Source: Aromatoleum bremense (lineage in GTDB: Bacteria; Pseudomonadota; Gammaproteobacteria; Burkholderiales; Rhodocyclaceae). Taken from it: 64,000 bases of DNA. Below, in pieces: positions 30,060-40,344 of the stretch. The first letter of the stretch is position 1; each line of letters starts with the position of its first letter. The stretch covers positions 1,116,001 to 1,180,000 of the forward strand of contig NZ_CP059467.1 in the NCBI RefSeq assembly GCF_017894365.1, written 5' to 3'. The position numbers and the translations under genes were made by a program. The notes beneath the pieces were generated by a model. The model did no database searches. It saw nothing but the letters and a program-made list of their open reading frames with translations, and was not told the origin of the DNA.

Positions 30060-30856
30060 TCGTAATTTCCCTGATTCATTGCCCGATGTTCCACGCTGTC
30101 GGCAAAACGGCCGCGCAGTTGCGCCGCGTAGCTCGACTCGGCCTCGCGGTTGCCGAGCCTGTGCTCGGTGCGCACACCGAGCCATACGGACTCCGCCGTC
30201 GGCTCGCTTTGCTGGTGCAACTGCACGAGATGGTTCCGCGCAAGCTCGTAGGCGCCACCGCGGTAGGCGATCGCGGCAAGGTGGTAGAGCGCCTGCGCGT
30301 TGGATGCGTCGAGCTCTATGGCGCGCTGGAACTCGGCCTCGGCCGCGGCCTCGTTGCCGCGCCGCAGGTGGCACAGGCCCGCGTTCGTGTAAGGCCGCGA
30401 GGGCGTGCGGTAATACGGGTTGCGCGCGGCGCGCGCGAGCCGTTCGAGCCCTTCCGCTTCCTGCCCCGACACGCACAGGAACCAGCCGTAGCTGTTGTTG
30501 AACTCGGGGTCGTTCGGCGCGCTCTGCAGCGCGCGCAGGAAATTGTCGCGCGCCGCGTTCCGGTCGTCGATGAACATATAGACGAGACCCATCAGGTGAT
30601 ACGCCGGCGAGTACGCAGAATCGCTCGCGAGAGCCGCCCGCGCCTCGTCGAGCGCGACCGCGTAGCGCCCGACCTGAAGATACGCCATGCCGAGATCCAC
30701 GTGGACCTTGGCGCTCGCCGTCGCGGCATTCGTCACCGGCACTTCAGAGACCGGCCGCTCCGCCAGCGGGCGTCCGGCGCCCGATGGCGCCGCGCACGCA
30801 GCCAGCCCGAGCACGACAGCGCAGAGGAGCAGCGGCGCCGCGAACCAGCGCATCAT
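30056..30856 (-). CDS. pilW: type IV pilus biogenesis/stability lipoprotein PilW (PilF)
   Basis: Lipoprotein pilotin, 266 residues, that assembles the PilQ secretin in relatives. A signal peptide ends in the lipobox LAAC, followed by several TPRs (VHVDLGMAYLQVGRYAVALDEARAAL, YHLMGLVYMFIDDRNAARDNF, FNNSYGWFLCVSGQEAEGL). The tandem order rlmN-pilW-rodZ-ispG is standard in beta- and gammaproteobacteria. Confidence 0.92.
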   Translation of the reverse strand: MMRWFAAPLLLCAVVLGLAACAAPSGAGRPLAERPVSEVPVTNAATASAKVHVDLGMAYLQVGRYAVALDEARAALASDSAYSPAYHLMGLVYMFIDDRNAARDNFLRALQSAPNDPEFNNSYGWFLCVSGQEAEGLERLARAARNPYYRTPSRPYTNAGLCHLRRGNEAAAEAEFQRAIELDASNAQALYHLAAIAYRGGAYELARNHLVQLHQQSEPTAESVWLGVRTEHRLGNREAESSYAAQLRGRFADSVEHRAMNQGNYE

Positions 30857-31986
30857 CAGCGCCCCTCCATCGACTTCACCAGCCTGACCGTGCGCCGCGA
30901 CCGGTCCTGCACTTGTCCCGCGAGCTGCCCGCAGGCCGCGTTCACGTCGTCGCCGCGCGTCTTGCGGGTCGTCGTGACGATGCCCGCGTCGATCAGGATC
31001 CCGCCAAAGCGCCGGATGCGTTCAGTCGAGGAACGATCGAAGCCGGAATTCGGGAAAGGGTTGAACGGGATCAGGTTGAACTTGCACGGCACGTCGCGCA
31101 CCAGTTCGACGAGCGCGCGCGCATGCGCGTCCGAGTCATTGATGCCGTCGAGCATGACGTATTCGAAGGTCACGAAGTCGCGCGGCGCCCGTTCGAGGTA
31201 GCGCTGGCACGCCGCCATCAGCTGGCGCAACGGATATTTGCGATTGATCGGCACCAGGCGGTCGCGCAACGCATCATCCGGCGCATGCAGCGACACCGCC
31301 AGCGCGACCGGACATTCGTCGCGCAGGCGATCCATCGCCGGAACGATTCCCGACGTCGACACCGTCACGCGGCGGCGCGACAGTCCGTATGCGTGATCGT
31401 CGAGCATCAGCCGCAGCGCAGTGACGACATTGTCGAAGTTCGCGAGCGGTTCGCCCATCCCCATCATCACGACGTTGCTGATGACACGGCCGTTGTCGGG
31501 CTCGCCGTCTCCGTCCTTCGAACCTGCCGGCGACGCGCTGCCGCCGAGGAGCTTGTTCGCGAGCCACAGCTGGCCGATGATCTCGGCCGCCGAGAGGTTG
31601 CGGTTGAAGCCCTGCTTGCCGGTCGAGCAGAACGCGCAGTCGAGGGCGCAGCCGGCTTGCGACGAGATGCACAATGTGCCGCGGTTGGTCTCGGGAATGA
31701 ACACCGCTTCGACCGCGTTCGCGCTGCCGACATCGAGCAGCCATTTGCGCGTCCCGTCGGCCGACACCGAATCGCGGATCGCGCAGGGCGCCCGGATGCA
31801 GGCCTCTTCGGCGAGCTTCGCGCGCAGGCTCTTCGCCACGTCGGTCATGTTGCCGAAATCGGTTTCGCCGAAACGGTGCATCCAGCGCATCACCTGACGC
31901 GCACGAAAAGGCTTCTCGCCCCGTTCAGCGAACCAGTTGACGAGACCGTCGACGTCGAAATCGAGCAGGTTGACCGGTGTAAGCAT
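30856..31986 (-). CDS. rlmN: dual-specificity 23S rRNA/tRNA adenine-C2 methyltransferase
   Basis: Radical-SAM enzyme methylating C2 of A2503 in 23S rRNA and A37 in some tRNAs. The 376-residue protein has the CxxxCxxC cluster motif (CALDCAFC near residue 105), [12 protein letters not shown], and the C-terminal catalytic Cys (DVNAACGQL). It ends one base inside the start of pilW. Confidence 0.96.
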   Translation of the reverse strand: MLTPVNLLDFDVDGLVNWFAERGEKPFRARQVMRWMHRFGETDFGNMTDVAKSLRAKLAEEACIRAPCAIRDSVSADGTRKWLLDVGSANAVEAVFIPETNRGTLCISSQAGCALDCAFCSTGKQGFNRNLSAAEIIGQLWLANKLLGGSASPAGSKDGDGEPDNGRVISNVVMMGMGEPLANFDNVVTALRLMLDDHAYGLSRRRVTVSTSGIVPAMDRLRDECPVALAVSLHAPDDALRDRLVPINRKYPLRQLMAACQRYLERAPRDFVTFEYVMLDGINDSDAHARALVELVRDVPCKFNLIPFNPFPNSGFDRSSTERIRRFGGILIDAGIVTTTRKTRGDDVNAACGQLAGQVQDRSRRTVRLVKSMEGR

Positions 31987-32014
31987 CTGTGTCCTGTACA
32001 GCTCCCATAATGCA

Positions 32015-32049
32015 ATCGGCCCGCTATCGATGAAGATGCGCGGGCCGAT
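32015..32049. repeat. inverted repeat between ndk and rlmN
   Basis: ATCGGCCCGC and GCGGGCCGAT form a perfect 10-bp stem with a 15-nt loop. There is no T-tract, so it may be an mRNA processing or stability hairpin rather than an intrinsic terminator. Confidence 0.4.
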
Positions 32050-32073
32050 GCGCGGGCTTTCCCCGTGAGGGGT

Positions 32074-32499
32074 TCAGCGGGTGTACACGTTCATGCCGGG
32101 AAAGAAGAAGGCAATCTCGACGGCGGCCGTTTCCGGCGCATCGGAACCATGGACCGCGTTTGCGTCGATGGATTCCGCAAAATCCGCACGAATCGTGCCG
32201 GCATCGGCTTTTTTCGGATCGGTGGCGCCCATCAGGTCGCGGTTCTTCGCAATCGCGCTCTCGCCTTCGAGCACCTGGATCATCACCGGGCCGGAAATCA
32301 TGAAGGACACCAGATCCTTGAAGAACGGGCGCTCCTTGTGCACGGCGTAAAACTGGCCGGCTTCGCGCTCGGACAGATGCACCATCTTCGACGCGATGAT
32401 CTTCAGGCCTGCATCTTCGAAGCGCTGGTAGATCTTGCCGATCACGTTCTTCGCGACGGCGTCGGGCTTGATGATGGACAGGGTACGTTCAATTGCCAT
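32074..32499 (-). CDS. ndk: nucleoside diphosphate kinase
   Basis: Equilibrates NTP and NDP pools through a phosphohistidine intermediate. At 141 residues it is full length, with the family start [17 protein letters not shown] and the active-site motif NAVHGSD (His near 117). It is likely the first gene of the rlmN cluster. Confidence 0.98.
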   Translation of the reverse strand: MAIERTLSIIKPDAVAKNVIGKIYQRFEDAGLKIIASKMVHLSEREAGQFYAVHKERPFFKDLVSFMISGPVMIQVLEGESAIAKNRDLMGATDPKKADAGTIRADFAESIDANAVHGSDAPETAAVEIAFFFPGMNVYTR

Positions 32500-32580
32500 G
32501 AAAAACTCCGGATGGACGATAAGCGAAAAAAAGCGCAGCGGAGGATTCTAGCAGTTTTTCCCTGCCGGCTCCCAGCAACG

Positions 32581-32608
32581 AAAAGCGCCGGTCCAGCCGG
32601 CGCTTTTC
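32581..32608. terminator. bidirectional rho-independent terminator after sucD
   Basis: AAAAGCGCCGG and CCGGCGCTTTT with loop TCCAG; flanked by A and T runs so it works leftward for sucCD. Confidence 0.85.
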
Positions 32609-32630
32609 TACCGCTCGGGGCGAATCGTGC

Positions 32631-33524
32631 TTACAGCATCGCCTTCAGCAGCTTGGCCATCTCGGACGGATTGCGGGTCACCGTGAAGCCGCATTCTTCC
32701 ATGATCGCGAGCTTGGCGTCGGCAGTATCCGCGCCACCCGAGATCAGCGCACCGGCGTGGCCCATACGCTTGCCGGCCGGCGCGGTGACGCCGGCGATGA
32801 AGCCGACGATCGGCTTCTTCATGTTGGCCTTGCACCACTGCGCCGCTTCCGCCTCGTCCGGCCCGCCGATCTCGCCGATCATGATCACCGCGTCGGTGTC
32901 CGGATCGTCGTTGAACATGCGCATCACGTCGATGTGCTTCAGACCGTTGATCGGGTCCCCGCCGATGCCGACTGCTGACGACTGGCCCAGACCGATCTCG
33001 GTCAGCTGTGCGACCGCCTCGTAGGTCAGCGTGCCCGAGCGCGACACGACACCGATGCGGCCCTTGCGGTGGATGTGACCGGGCATAATGCCGATCTTGA
33101 TCTCGTCCGGCGTGATCAGGCCCGGGCAGTTCGGCCCGAGGAGCAGCGTTTCCTTGCCGCCGGCCGCAACCTTGGCCTTCATCCTGTTGCGCACTTCCAG
33201 CATGTCACGAACCGGGATGCCTTCGGTGATGCAGATCGCGAGGTCCAGATCCGCTTCGACCGCTTCCCAGATCGCCGCGGCGGCGCCGGCCGGCGGCACG
33301 TAGATCACGGAGACGGTCGCGCCCTGAGCTTCCTTCGCTTCCTTGACAGTGGCGTAGATCGGCACGCCTTCGAAATCCTCGCCGGCCTTCTTCGGGTTGA
33401 CACCGGCGACGAAGCAGTTCGCACCGTTCGCGTATTCGCGGCACTTCGAGGTGTGGAACATCCCGGTCTTGCCGGTGATGCCCTGGGTGATGACCTTGGT
33501 GTCTTTATTGATGAGAATCGACAT
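32631..33524 (-). CDS. sucD: succinyl-CoA ligase (ADP-forming) subunit alpha
   Basis: TCA-cycle enzyme subunit, 297 residues, binding CoA in an N-terminal Rossmann domain ([18 protein letters not shown]) and carrying the catalytic phosphohistidine near residue 246 ([13 protein letters not shown]). It is 11 bp downstream of sucC and followed by a strong terminator, so sucCD forms a two-gene operon. Confidence 0.98.
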   Translation of the reverse strand: MSILINKDTKVITQGITGKTGMFHTSKCREYANGANCFVAGVNPKKAGEDFEGVPIYATVKEAKEAQGATVSVIYVPPAGAAAAIWEAVEADLDLAICITEGIPVRDMLEVRNRMKAKVAAGGKETLLLGPNCPGLITPDEIKIGIMPGHIHRKGRIGVVSRSGTLTYEAVAQLTEIGLGQSSAVGIGGDPINGLKHIDVMRMFNDDPDTDAVIMIGEIGGPDEAEAAQWCKANMKKPIVGFIAGVTAPAGKRMGHAGALISGGADTADAKLAIMEECGFTVTRNPSEMAKLLKAML

Positions 33525-33535
33525 TCGATGGCTCC

Positions 33536-34696
33536 TTACTTGACGGCAGCGACGATCTTCTCGGCCGCTTCGGCCATCGTATCGGCGGCGATGATCGGCA
33601 GACCGGAATCCTTGAGGATCTGCTTGCCGAGGTCCTCGTTCGTGCCTTTCATGCGCACGACGAGCGGCACCGCCAGATGCACTTCGCGCGCGGCGGCGAC
33701 GACGCCGGCAGCGATCGTGTCGCAGCGCATGATGCCGCCGAAGATGTTGACGAGGATGCCCTTGACCTTCGGGTTCTTGAGCATGATCTTGAAAGCTTCG
33801 GTGACCTTCTCGGTCGTCGCACCGCCGCCGACGTCGAGGAAGTTCGCCGGTTCGGCACCGTACAGCTTGATCGTATCCATCGTCGCCATCGCCAGACCGG
33901 CGCCGTTCACCAGGCAGCCGATGTTGCCGTCGAGCGAGATGTACGCAAGGTCGAACTTCGAGGCCTCGATTTCGGCCGGATCTTCTTCATCCAGATCACG
34001 GAACGCGACGATGTCGGGATGACGGAACAGCGCGTTCGAGTCGAAGTTGAACTTCGCATCGAGCGCCTTGATGTTGCCGTTGCCCTCGAGGATCAGCGGA
34101 TTGATTTCCGCCAGCGAGGCATCGGTTTCCATGTAGCAGGTGTAGAGCTTCTTGAACGTGTCGACCGCCTTGTCGATCGACGCGTCGGGCACACCGATGC
34201 CCTTCGCGAGTTCGGTCGCCTGCGCGTCGGTCAGGCCGACGAGCGGATTCACGAACACCTTGATGATCTTCTCGGGGGTGTTGTGCGCGACCTCCTCGAT
34301 ATCCATGCCGCCTTCGGACGAGGCCATGATCGCCACCGATTGCGTTGCACGGTCGGTCAGCGCCGCGACGTAGTATTCCTTCTTGATGTCTGCGCCTTCC
34401 TCGATCAGCAGGCGGCGGACTTTCTGCCCCTCGGGGCCGGTCTGGTGGGTCACCAGTTGCATGCCGAGAATCTCGCCGGCGTGCTGTTGCACTTCATGGA
34501 TCGACCGCGCGAGCTTCACGCCGCCGCCCTTGCCACGCCCCCCCGCGTGAATCTGGGCCTTCACGACCCAGACCGATCCGCCCAGCTGCTCGGCGGCCTT
34601 GACTGCTTCATCCACGGAAAAGCAGGGGATGCCGCGCGGCGTGACGACGCCGTACTTTCTCAACAGCTCTTTTGCCTGATACTCATGAATCTTCAT
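33536..34696 (-). CDS. sucC: succinyl-CoA ligase (ADP-forming) subunit beta
   Basis: ATP-grasp subunit (386 residues) that supplies the nucleotide for succinyl-CoA synthesis or cleavage. The start [17 protein letters not shown] at 34696 is the canonical N-terminus; [18 protein letters not shown] and the C-terminal GGGATTEKV and [10 protein letters not shown] motifs are present. No sdh or odh genes lie next to it in this window. The ~250 bp upstream hold its promoter region, with a CGGAGC/GCTCCG hairpin at 34757-34771, and no gene. Confidence 0.97.
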   Translation of the reverse strand: MKIHEYQAKELLRKYGVVTPRGIPCFSVDEAVKAAEQLGGSVWVVKAQIHAGGRGKGGGVKLARSIHEVQQHAGEILGMQLVTHQTGPEGQKVRRLLIEEGADIKKEYYVAALTDRATQSVAIMASSEGGMDIEEVAHNTPEKIIKVFVNPLVGLTDAQATELAKGIGVPDASIDKAVDTFKKLYTCYMETDASLAEINPLILEGNGNIKALDAKFNFDSNALFRHPDIVAFRDLDEEDPAEIEASKFDLAYISLDGNIGCLVNGAGLAMATMDTIKLYGAEPANFLDVGGGATTEKVTEAFKIMLKNPKVKGILVNIFGGIMRCDTIAAGVVAAAREVHLAVPLVVRMKGTNEDLGKQILKDSGLPIIAADTMAEAAEKIVAAVK

Positions 34697-34944
34697 GGTT
34701 GCCCTTCGATCGAAGACGCGACGCACAAGCGGCGCGAACAGGTTGATGGGACGCTTCGGAGCTTCGCTCCGCGACGGGCGCCGTCTCCCTCGTCCGACGC
34801 ACGCCGCTGCCGACCGGACAATGCAGCCCGGCCCCGTCTCATGACTCGCCCCCGAAACGGGCGCGATCGCCGCAAGATCGCGGGATTATAACCGGAATTG
34901 CGCAGTGCGGAATTTCAGCCCGGGCTGCCCGTACCCGACAGGGA

Positions 34945-35499
34945 TCACGGGTCGTTCGCCCGCCCCCGATGCCACTTCGGGTAGTACAGGCGCACGGTCT
35001 GCGTCGAGGTTTCCAGGGCGTGGCAACGATCGAGCTGGAACGGCTTCTCGTCCCCGTCCTCGTTGTCGCGGCGAAAAGTGGCCAGCGTCTGGATTGCGGC
35101 GGTCGGCAGGCTCAGCAGCAGCTCGGTCATGTGGGAGCAGCCGCGGACGTCGCTGAACATCTCGCTGACGGTCCGGCGAAAACCCCGCATCAGGTTCAGC
35201 CCGACCAGTTGCCGGTACGCGGGCGCAATGGTGTCGCAGCCCCCCGGGTACGGCACGCTGTCGGAACAGGCTTGCGCGTCGACGATCGTGAAATCGGCGT
35301 CGAGGGTAACCCGGACCCTCATCTCGTGGATCGCGTCGCCGGCCCGACGGACACCGGAAGCGAGCACGTAGTCGATCTCTTTCGTGTCCCGCAGGCACGC
35401 TTCGAGCTCGAGCATTCCGTCGTCGCGCCGATATCCCTCGACGCTTATCTGGCGCAGATGGACTTTCTGGCGGGGAGCACGCGGAGGAGGAAGAGGCAT
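34945..35499 (-). CDS. DUF2889 family protein
   Basis: A cytoplasmic-looking protein of 184 residues, MPLPPPRAPRQKVHLRQISVEGYRRDDG onward. The pattern (RRDDGMLELEACLRDTK, HEMRVRVTLDADFTIVDAQACSDSVPYPGGC, GFRRTVSEMFSDVRGCSHMTELL) matches DUF2889 proteins, which have no established function and often occur near aromatic-degradation genes. The ATG at 35499 begins the conserved region; longer open frames at both ends are not supported. It is monocistronic. The 269 bp between it and the divergent FimV-like gene contain only promoters. Confidence 0.82.
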   Translation of the reverse strand: MPLPPPRAPRQKVHLRQISVEGYRRDDGMLELEACLRDTKEIDYVLASGVRRAGDAIHEMRVRVTLDADFTIVDAQACSDSVPYPGGCDTIAPAYRQLVGLNLMRGFRRTVSEMFSDVRGCSHMTELLLSLPTAAIQTLATFRRDNEDGDEKPFQLDRCHALETSTQTVRLYYPKWHRGRANDP

Positions 35500-35768
35500 C
35501 TTTACGTACGGTAGCGTATGGGATGTCGATACTACCGTGAATTCCGAAGTCGTGGCTGGAGCGCCAACGTAGAATACGAACCCTGCCAGGCACCGACAAC
35601 CCCGTCGCGAGGCGGAGAGCCGCAAACCAGATCGGGCGTTTTCCGAATTACTGCACATCCCCTGATGAATGCCCGCTCCCTGAACATGCAGACTGTTTAA
35701 AATGGCGCCACGAATTTGACACAAGATGTAACGCCATCCTGGGCCCCTGCGGCGTCGACGAGCCGACA

Positions 35769-37505
35769 ATGAACAGAACCGCACACCTGGCCGCCTCCTT
35801 TTCCGTTGTGCTGAGCGTCACGGCGCTCGCGGCATCGCCGGGCATGGCAGCCGTCGCGCTCGGCGAGCCGGTAGCGTTGTCGGCGATCGGAGCACCGCTG
35901 CGGGTGGAGATCGCGATCGCTGGCGGGGAGCCGGCGCGCGCGGGCGAATGCCTGAAGCTGACGGCAGGCACGAGCGAAGACGGCGTGCCATGGGTACGGA
36001 ACGGACGGATAAGCGTCGTCGGCCACGGTCGCGCGGCGCGGATTGTCGTGTCCGGGACGGCACCGGTCGTCGAACCGATCGTGAAACTCGGGATCGAGGA
36101 TACGTGCGACGCGCACCTGCGTCGCGAATACACGCTGCTCCTGTCCTTCCCCGACTTTCCACCGGAGGCGCCGGCGGTTCCCGCGGGGATCGGACACGGC
36201 GCCGAAACGCGCCCGGCGGCGGCGCCAGAGCCCTCCGCCGTCAGGACGAAACCGCGCACCGTCCCGGGCGCCGGCACGTCGTCCGTGCAGCCTGCACGCT
36301 CGGCAAGAAAAACAACGCGAGCGCCCGTATCCGCCTTCGTCTCTGCCGCCGAAAGAGAACCGGTGCTCCGGCAAGAAGGTCATCCGCTTCCCCCCGGCAC
36401 AGAGGTTCGCCATGGAGACGGCTTGCGCCTCAGCAGCGAACTCCCCAAAACGGAGCCGGCCAAGGCGGCAACGGATACCGGGCAGGATCAGTTGCAGCGC
36501 GAACAAAGCGCAATCAGCGCGATCGACCGGACGATCGTCGCCCAGCTCGAACTGAACGAACGCATCCGCCGGCTGGAGCAAATCCAGGCGGCGATGATGG
36601 AGCGAGTGCGCGCAACTGCGGACCCCGCTTCCCGAACGAGCGCAATCGCCCCCCCCGCAGTGACGCCGCCCGCGATGATGCCCGCCTCGTCATCGCGCGA
36701 CTGGATCGTTCCGGCGACTGCGCTCGGCACCCTGTTGCTCGCCCTGGCCGGAGGGGGGCTGTGGCTGCGCAGACAGCGGGCGGAGGCCGCAAGCCGGTCC
36801 GGCAGGACACCGCTTGCGAACATCCCATCGCCTCCTGCCCTGCACAGGCGACTCGACGCCCCGTCCGCAACACGTGGCACTCCCGCCGCGCCGGCCCCGG
36901 CAGTACCGGGATTCCCGCTGTCTGCAGAAACCTCCGTCCCGGCTCGCCCGCCCGTTTCACTATCCGGGGCCCCGCGCCTGGAGCTCCCGGCGGCGGCGCT
37001 CCTCGTCGAGGACGATGCGGAAGAGCATGACTCGGCGATCGAGCTGGCTGAAATCATGATGGCTTTCGGCCGCGTGCAAGGGGCGGCCGAGACGCTCGCC
37101 GAGTTCATCCAGTCGAACCCGAAGAAAGCCATCACGCCGTGGCTGAAACTGCTCGAGGTGTATCGTGCCGCGGGATTGCGGCCCGAGTTCGACACGCTCG
37201 CGCGGCAGCTGAACAAGACGTTCAACGTCAAGGCGGTAACCTGGGACACATTCGACGAGGCGCGCCGGCCCACGAGCACGATCGAACAGATGTCCCACGT
37301 CATGAGCCGGATCCAGAACCTGTGGGGGAGTCGCGACTGCCAGGCCTACCTGGAGAACCTGCTCCGCGACAACCGCGACGGCATGCGGGAAGGCTTCCCG
37401 CTCAGCGTGATCGACGAGATCCTCGTCCTGGCAGGCGTTCTCGAAGAGCACCTCGGCCCGTATCAGCCGGACGTCCGGGCAAAGGAGCTATCCCTCTCGT
37501 CCTGA
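35769..37505 (+). CDS. FimV-related inner-membrane protein
   Basis: A 578-residue protein resembling FimV, a hub for type IV pili and polar organisation. A signal peptide (LAASFSVVLSVTALAASPGMA) is followed by the FimV N-terminal domain (LGEPVALSAIGAPLRVEIAI, then PVVEPIVKLGIEDTCDAHLRREYTLLL), a Pro/Ala-rich linker, a short coiled coil (RIRRLEQIQAAMMERV), one membrane helix (VPATALGTLLLALAGGGLWL) and a cytoplasmic helical domain. The LysM peptidoglycan-binding domain of classical FimV is not visible, and it is shorter than classical FimV. Its link to pili is inferred only from homology. Confidence 0.78.
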   Translation: MNRTAHLAASFSVVLSVTALAASPGMAAVALGEPVALSAIGAPLRVEIAIAGGEPARAGECLKLTAGTSEDGVPWVRNGRISVVGHGRAARIVVSGTAPVVEPIVKLGIEDTCDAHLRREYTLLLSFPDFPPEAPAVPAGIGHGAETRPAAAPEPSAVRTKPRTVPGAGTSSVQPARSARKTTRAPVSAFVSAAEREPVLRQEGHPLPPGTEVRHGDGLRLSSELPKTEPAKAATDTGQDQLQREQSAISAIDRTIVAQLELNERIRRLEQIQAAMMERVRATADPASRTSAIAPPAVTPPAMMPASSSRDWIVPATALGTLLLALAGGGLWLRRQRAEAASRSGRTPLANIPSPPALHRRLDAPSATRGTPAAPAPAVPGFPLSAETSVPARPPVSLSGAPRLELPAAALLVEDDAEEHDSAIELAEIMMAFGRVQGAAETLAEFIQSNPKKAITPWLKLLEVYRAAGLRPEFDTLARQLNKTFNVKAVTWDTFDEARRPTSTIEQMSHVMSRIQNLWGSRDCQAYLENLLRDNRDGMREGFPLSVIDEILVLAGVLEEHLGPYQPDVRAKELSLSS

Positions 37506-37536
37506 CCCCGTGACCGCTGCGAACGGCGTCCGGCGA

Positions 37537-38283
37537 TCAGACCGGATTGTCGAGATCGGCAAACCGGGCGTCGAGCCCGAAAACCTCGGACAGGTGCTGC
37601 GCGAGCGCGTGCACGCCGTAGCGCTCGGTCGCGTGGTGCCCGGCGGCGATGAACGCGACACCGGATTCGCGGGCAACGTGCACCGTCTGCTCGGAGATTT
37701 CCCCGGAGACATAGAGATCCGTCCCCGCGGCGATGGCCTCTTCGAAATAACTCTGGGCACCGCCGGTGCACCATGCCACCCGCCGGACGACGCGCTCGGG
37801 ATCGCCCACCAGCAACGGCTCCCGGCCGAGCCTCGCAGCGAGCGAACGGGCGATATGGCCGGCGCTGTTCGGCTGCATCGGGGTTCCGATCCAGCCCAGC
37901 TCCTGATCGCCGAACCGCCCTTCCCCACGCCAGCCCAGCAGCTTGCCCAGTTGAGCGTTGTTGCCCAATTCCGGGTGGGCATCGAGCGGAAGATGATAGG
38001 CGAGAAGACTGATATCGTTGCGCAGCAGCCCGGCGAGGCGGCGCTTGCGGATCCCCGTGATGCGGCCGTCCTCGCCGCGCCAGAAGTAGCCATGGTGCAC
38101 GAGCAGCGCGTCGGCGCCTTCGGCGACCGCCAGATCGACCAGTGCCTGGCTCGCCGTCACCCCGCACAACACCCGTCTCACCTCCGGGCGTCCTTCCACT
38201 TGCAATCCGTTTGGGCAATAATCCCTGAATCGCGCGACATCCAGCAGTTCATCCAGATGGGTTTGCAGCTCGATGAGTTGCAT
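37537..38283 (-). CDS. Nif3-like dinuclear metal-centre protein (YbgI family)
   Basis: A 248-residue NIF3/YbgI family protein, forming hexamers with two metal ions per subunit. Metal-binding residues are seen in ADALLVHHGYFW, LLAYHLPLDAHPELGNN and the C-terminal HHATERYG. The biochemical role is unsettled; a GTP cyclohydrolase I type 2 annotation is common but not proven. The ATG at 38283 has GGAG at the right distance, favoured over the GTG at 38298. It is divergent from the protease gene by 74 bp. Confidence 0.9.
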   Translation of the reverse strand: MQLIELQTHLDELLDVARFRDYCPNGLQVEGRPEVRRVLCGVTASQALVDLAVAEGADALLVHHGYFWRGEDGRITGIRKRRLAGLLRNDISLLAYHLPLDAHPELGNNAQLGKLLGWRGEGRFGDQELGWIGTPMQPNSAGHIARSLAARLGREPLLVGDPERVVRRVAWCTGGAQSYFEEAIAAGTDLYVSGEISEQTVHVARESGVAFIAAGHHATERYGVHALAQHLSEVFGLDARFADLDNPV

Positions 38284-38357
38284 GCGGTCTCCGCTCACTG
38301 ACTTGTCCGATTCCTCCGCGGGTAGCTGTCCGGCCGCTCGCGCATCAGAGCAACATT

Positions 38358-39521
38358 ATGCGCCGCCTGTGGCTGATCTTCGCGCAGGCCGTGACGATCA
38401 GCGTCGCGGTGCTGTTTGTCCTCACCACCCTGAAGCCCGAGTGGCTCAAAGGTGCTGCGCCGTCCTCGGTGGTGGAAATCCTCGAAGCACCCGGCGCTGC
38501 CTCCGATTCGGTCGTCGTTGCCCCGGGTTCGTATGCAGAAGCCGCCAAACGTTCGATGCCGGCGGTGGTGCACATCTACACGACAAAGGACGTCGAGCGC
38601 CCGCGTCATCCGCTTCTCGACGATCCGATCTTTCGTCATTTCTTCGGCGAGCGCCAGGACAACGCGCCGCCACAGCGCGCCTCGGGGCTGGGCTCGGGCG
38701 TCGTCGCGAGCCCCGACGGATTCATCCTCACGAACAATCACGTGATCGAGGCCGCGGACGAGATCGAGGTCGCGCTCAACGACGGGCGGAAATTCCCGGC
38801 CAAGCTCGTCGGCCGCGACCCGGAGACCGATCTCGCGGTGCTGAAGCTCGAAGACAACGGAAAGCTTCCGGCGATCACCTTTGCAGCCACCGACGCCGTC
38901 GAGGTCGGCGACGTCGTGCTCGCGATCGGCAATCCGTTCGGGGTCGGCCAGACGGTGACGATGGGGATCGTTTCGGCGCTCGGCCGCAGCCAGCTCGGGA
39001 TCAATACGTTCGAGAACTACATCCAGACCGATGCGGCGATCAATCCGGGAAACTCCGGCGGCGCGCTCGTCGACAGCCACGGGAATCTGGTCGGGATCAA
39101 TACCGCGATCTACTCGCGCTCGGGGGGCTCGCTCGGTATCGGTTTCGCGATACCGGTCTCGATTGCGCGCAACGTCCTCGAGCAGATCGTTTCCACCGGC
39201 GAAGTGACGCGCGGCTGGATCGGCGTCGAGATACAGGAAATGACTGCCGAACTGGCCGAATCCTTCGGCCTGCCGAAGGCCGATGGCGCCCTGATCGCCG
39301 GGGTGCTGCGCGGCAGCCCCGCCGAACGCGCGGGAATCCGGCCGGGCGACGTGCTGCTCAGCGTCGATGGGACGTCAGTGCACGACCCCAGGGGAATGCT
39401 GGAGACCGTCGCGGCCCTGCCCCCGGGACACGAAGCCCGGTTCCGCATCCGTCGCCCGGCCGGCGAAGTCGATCTGAAAGTGCAGGTCGGACGCCGGCCG
39501 ACACCACCGGCCGAGCGCTGA
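38358..39521 (+). CDS. DegS/HtrA-type periplasmic serine protease
   Basis: S1C trypsin-like protease of 387 residues with an N-terminal membrane anchor (LIFAQAVTISVAVLFVLTTL) and one PDZ domain. The catalytic triad is clear: His in TNNHVIEA, Asp in DPETDLAVLK, Ser in NPGNSGGAL. The PDZ domain covers residues ~275-380 (RGWIGVEIQEM, GSPAERAGIRPGDVLLSVDG). One PDZ domain and the anchor resemble DegS/AlgW, which start the sigma-E response by cutting the anti-sigma factor; no rpoE cluster is nearby. It converges on tatC. Confidence 0.92.
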   Translation: MRRLWLIFAQAVTISVAVLFVLTTLKPEWLKGAAPSSVVEILEAPGAASDSVVVAPGSYAEAAKRSMPAVVHIYTTKDVERPRHPLLDDPIFRHFFGERQDNAPPQRASGLGSGVVASPDGFILTNNHVIEAADEIEVALNDGRKFPAKLVGRDPETDLAVLKLEDNGKLPAITFAATDAVEVGDVVLAIGNPFGVGQTVTMGIVSALGRSQLGINTFENYIQTDAAINPGNSGGALVDSHGNLVGINTAIYSRSGGSLGIGFAIPVSIARNVLEQIVSTGEVTRGWIGVEIQEMTAELAESFGLPKADGALIAGVLRGSPAERAGIRPGDVLLSVDGTSVHDPRGMLETVAALPPGHEARFRIRRPAGEVDLKVQVGRRPTPPAER

Positions 39522-39552
39522 TCCCGCTTGCGCGTCCGGCGGCAGCCCTTGC

Positions 39553-40344
39553 TTATTTCCTGTCCGGCTCCGGGGCTTCGATGCGATCGAGGCCCGGCTC
39601 GACTCGCGCAGGCTCTCCCGTTCCCGCATCGCGCTTGGCGACGAACTTCGCCAGCAGGATCCCGACTTCGTAGAGCAGGCACATCGGCACCGCGAGCATG
39701 AACTGCGACACGACATCGGGAGGCGTGATGATCGCCGCGATGACAAACGCGCCGACAATGACGTAGGGTCGGACTTCGCGGAGCTTGGCAATGCTGACCA
39801 CCCCTGCCTTGACGAGCAGGATCACCGCCACGGGAACTTCGAACGTCAGGCCGAAGGCGATGAACAGGGTCATCACGAACGACAGGTACTGCTCGATATC
39901 CGGCGCGGGGACGATGCTCTTCGGCGCGAATTCGGCAATGAACTTGAAGACGGTACCGAACACGAAGAAATAGCAGAAGGCCATGCCGAGCAGAAACAGC
40001 AGCGTGCTGCCGAGCACCAGCGGCAGGCCGAGGCGGCGCTCGTGGGCATACAGTCCCGGGGCGATGAACGCCCAGGCCTGATAGAGCACGAAAGGCAGCG
40101 CCAGAACGAAAGACACCATCATCGTGACCTTGACCGGCACGAAAAACGGCGTGACCACGCCGGTCGCGATCATGTGCGTGCCTTCCGGCAGCGTATTCAT
40201 CATCGGCCGGGCAAGCAGGTCGTAGATCTCGCCGGCCCAGGGCATCAGGCAGACAAACACCACGATGACCGCAACCATCGCCCGCAACAGCCGGTCGCGC
40301 AGCTCGACGAGATGCGAAATGAAGGTTTCCTGAAGCTCGCTCAT
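39553..40344 (-). CDS. tatC: twin-arginine translocase subunit TatC
   Basis: Core receptor of the Tat system, 263 residues with six membrane helices. The N-terminus ELQETFISHLVELRDRLLRAM and the FAFGLTFEVPV-type motif (AFGLTFEVPVAVILL) in the middle are diagnostic. Its start overlaps the tatB stop by four bases. Confidence 0.96.
   Translation of the reverse strand: MSELQETFISHLVELRDRLLRAMVAVIVVFVCLMPWAGEIYDLLARPMMNTLPEGTHMIATGVVTPFFVPVKVTMMVSFVLALPFVLYQAWAFIAPGLYAHERRLGLPLVLGSTLLFLLGMAFCYFFVFGTVFKFIAEFAPKSIVPAPDIEQYLSFVMTLFIAFGLTFEVPVAVILLVKAGVVSIAKLREVRPYVIVGAFVIAAIITPPDVVSQFMLAVPMCLLYEVGILLAKFVAKRDAGTGEPARVEPGLDRIEAPEPDRK

Noticed and set aside
34757..34771. Hairpin upstream of sucC as a riboswitch
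   Set aside because: A six-base-pair stem with three-base loop alone; no aptamer-like structure or T-tract.
35500..35768. Small ORFs between the DUF2889 and FimV-like genes
   Set aside because: No ribosome sites or recognisable protein; best read as divergent promoter DNA.
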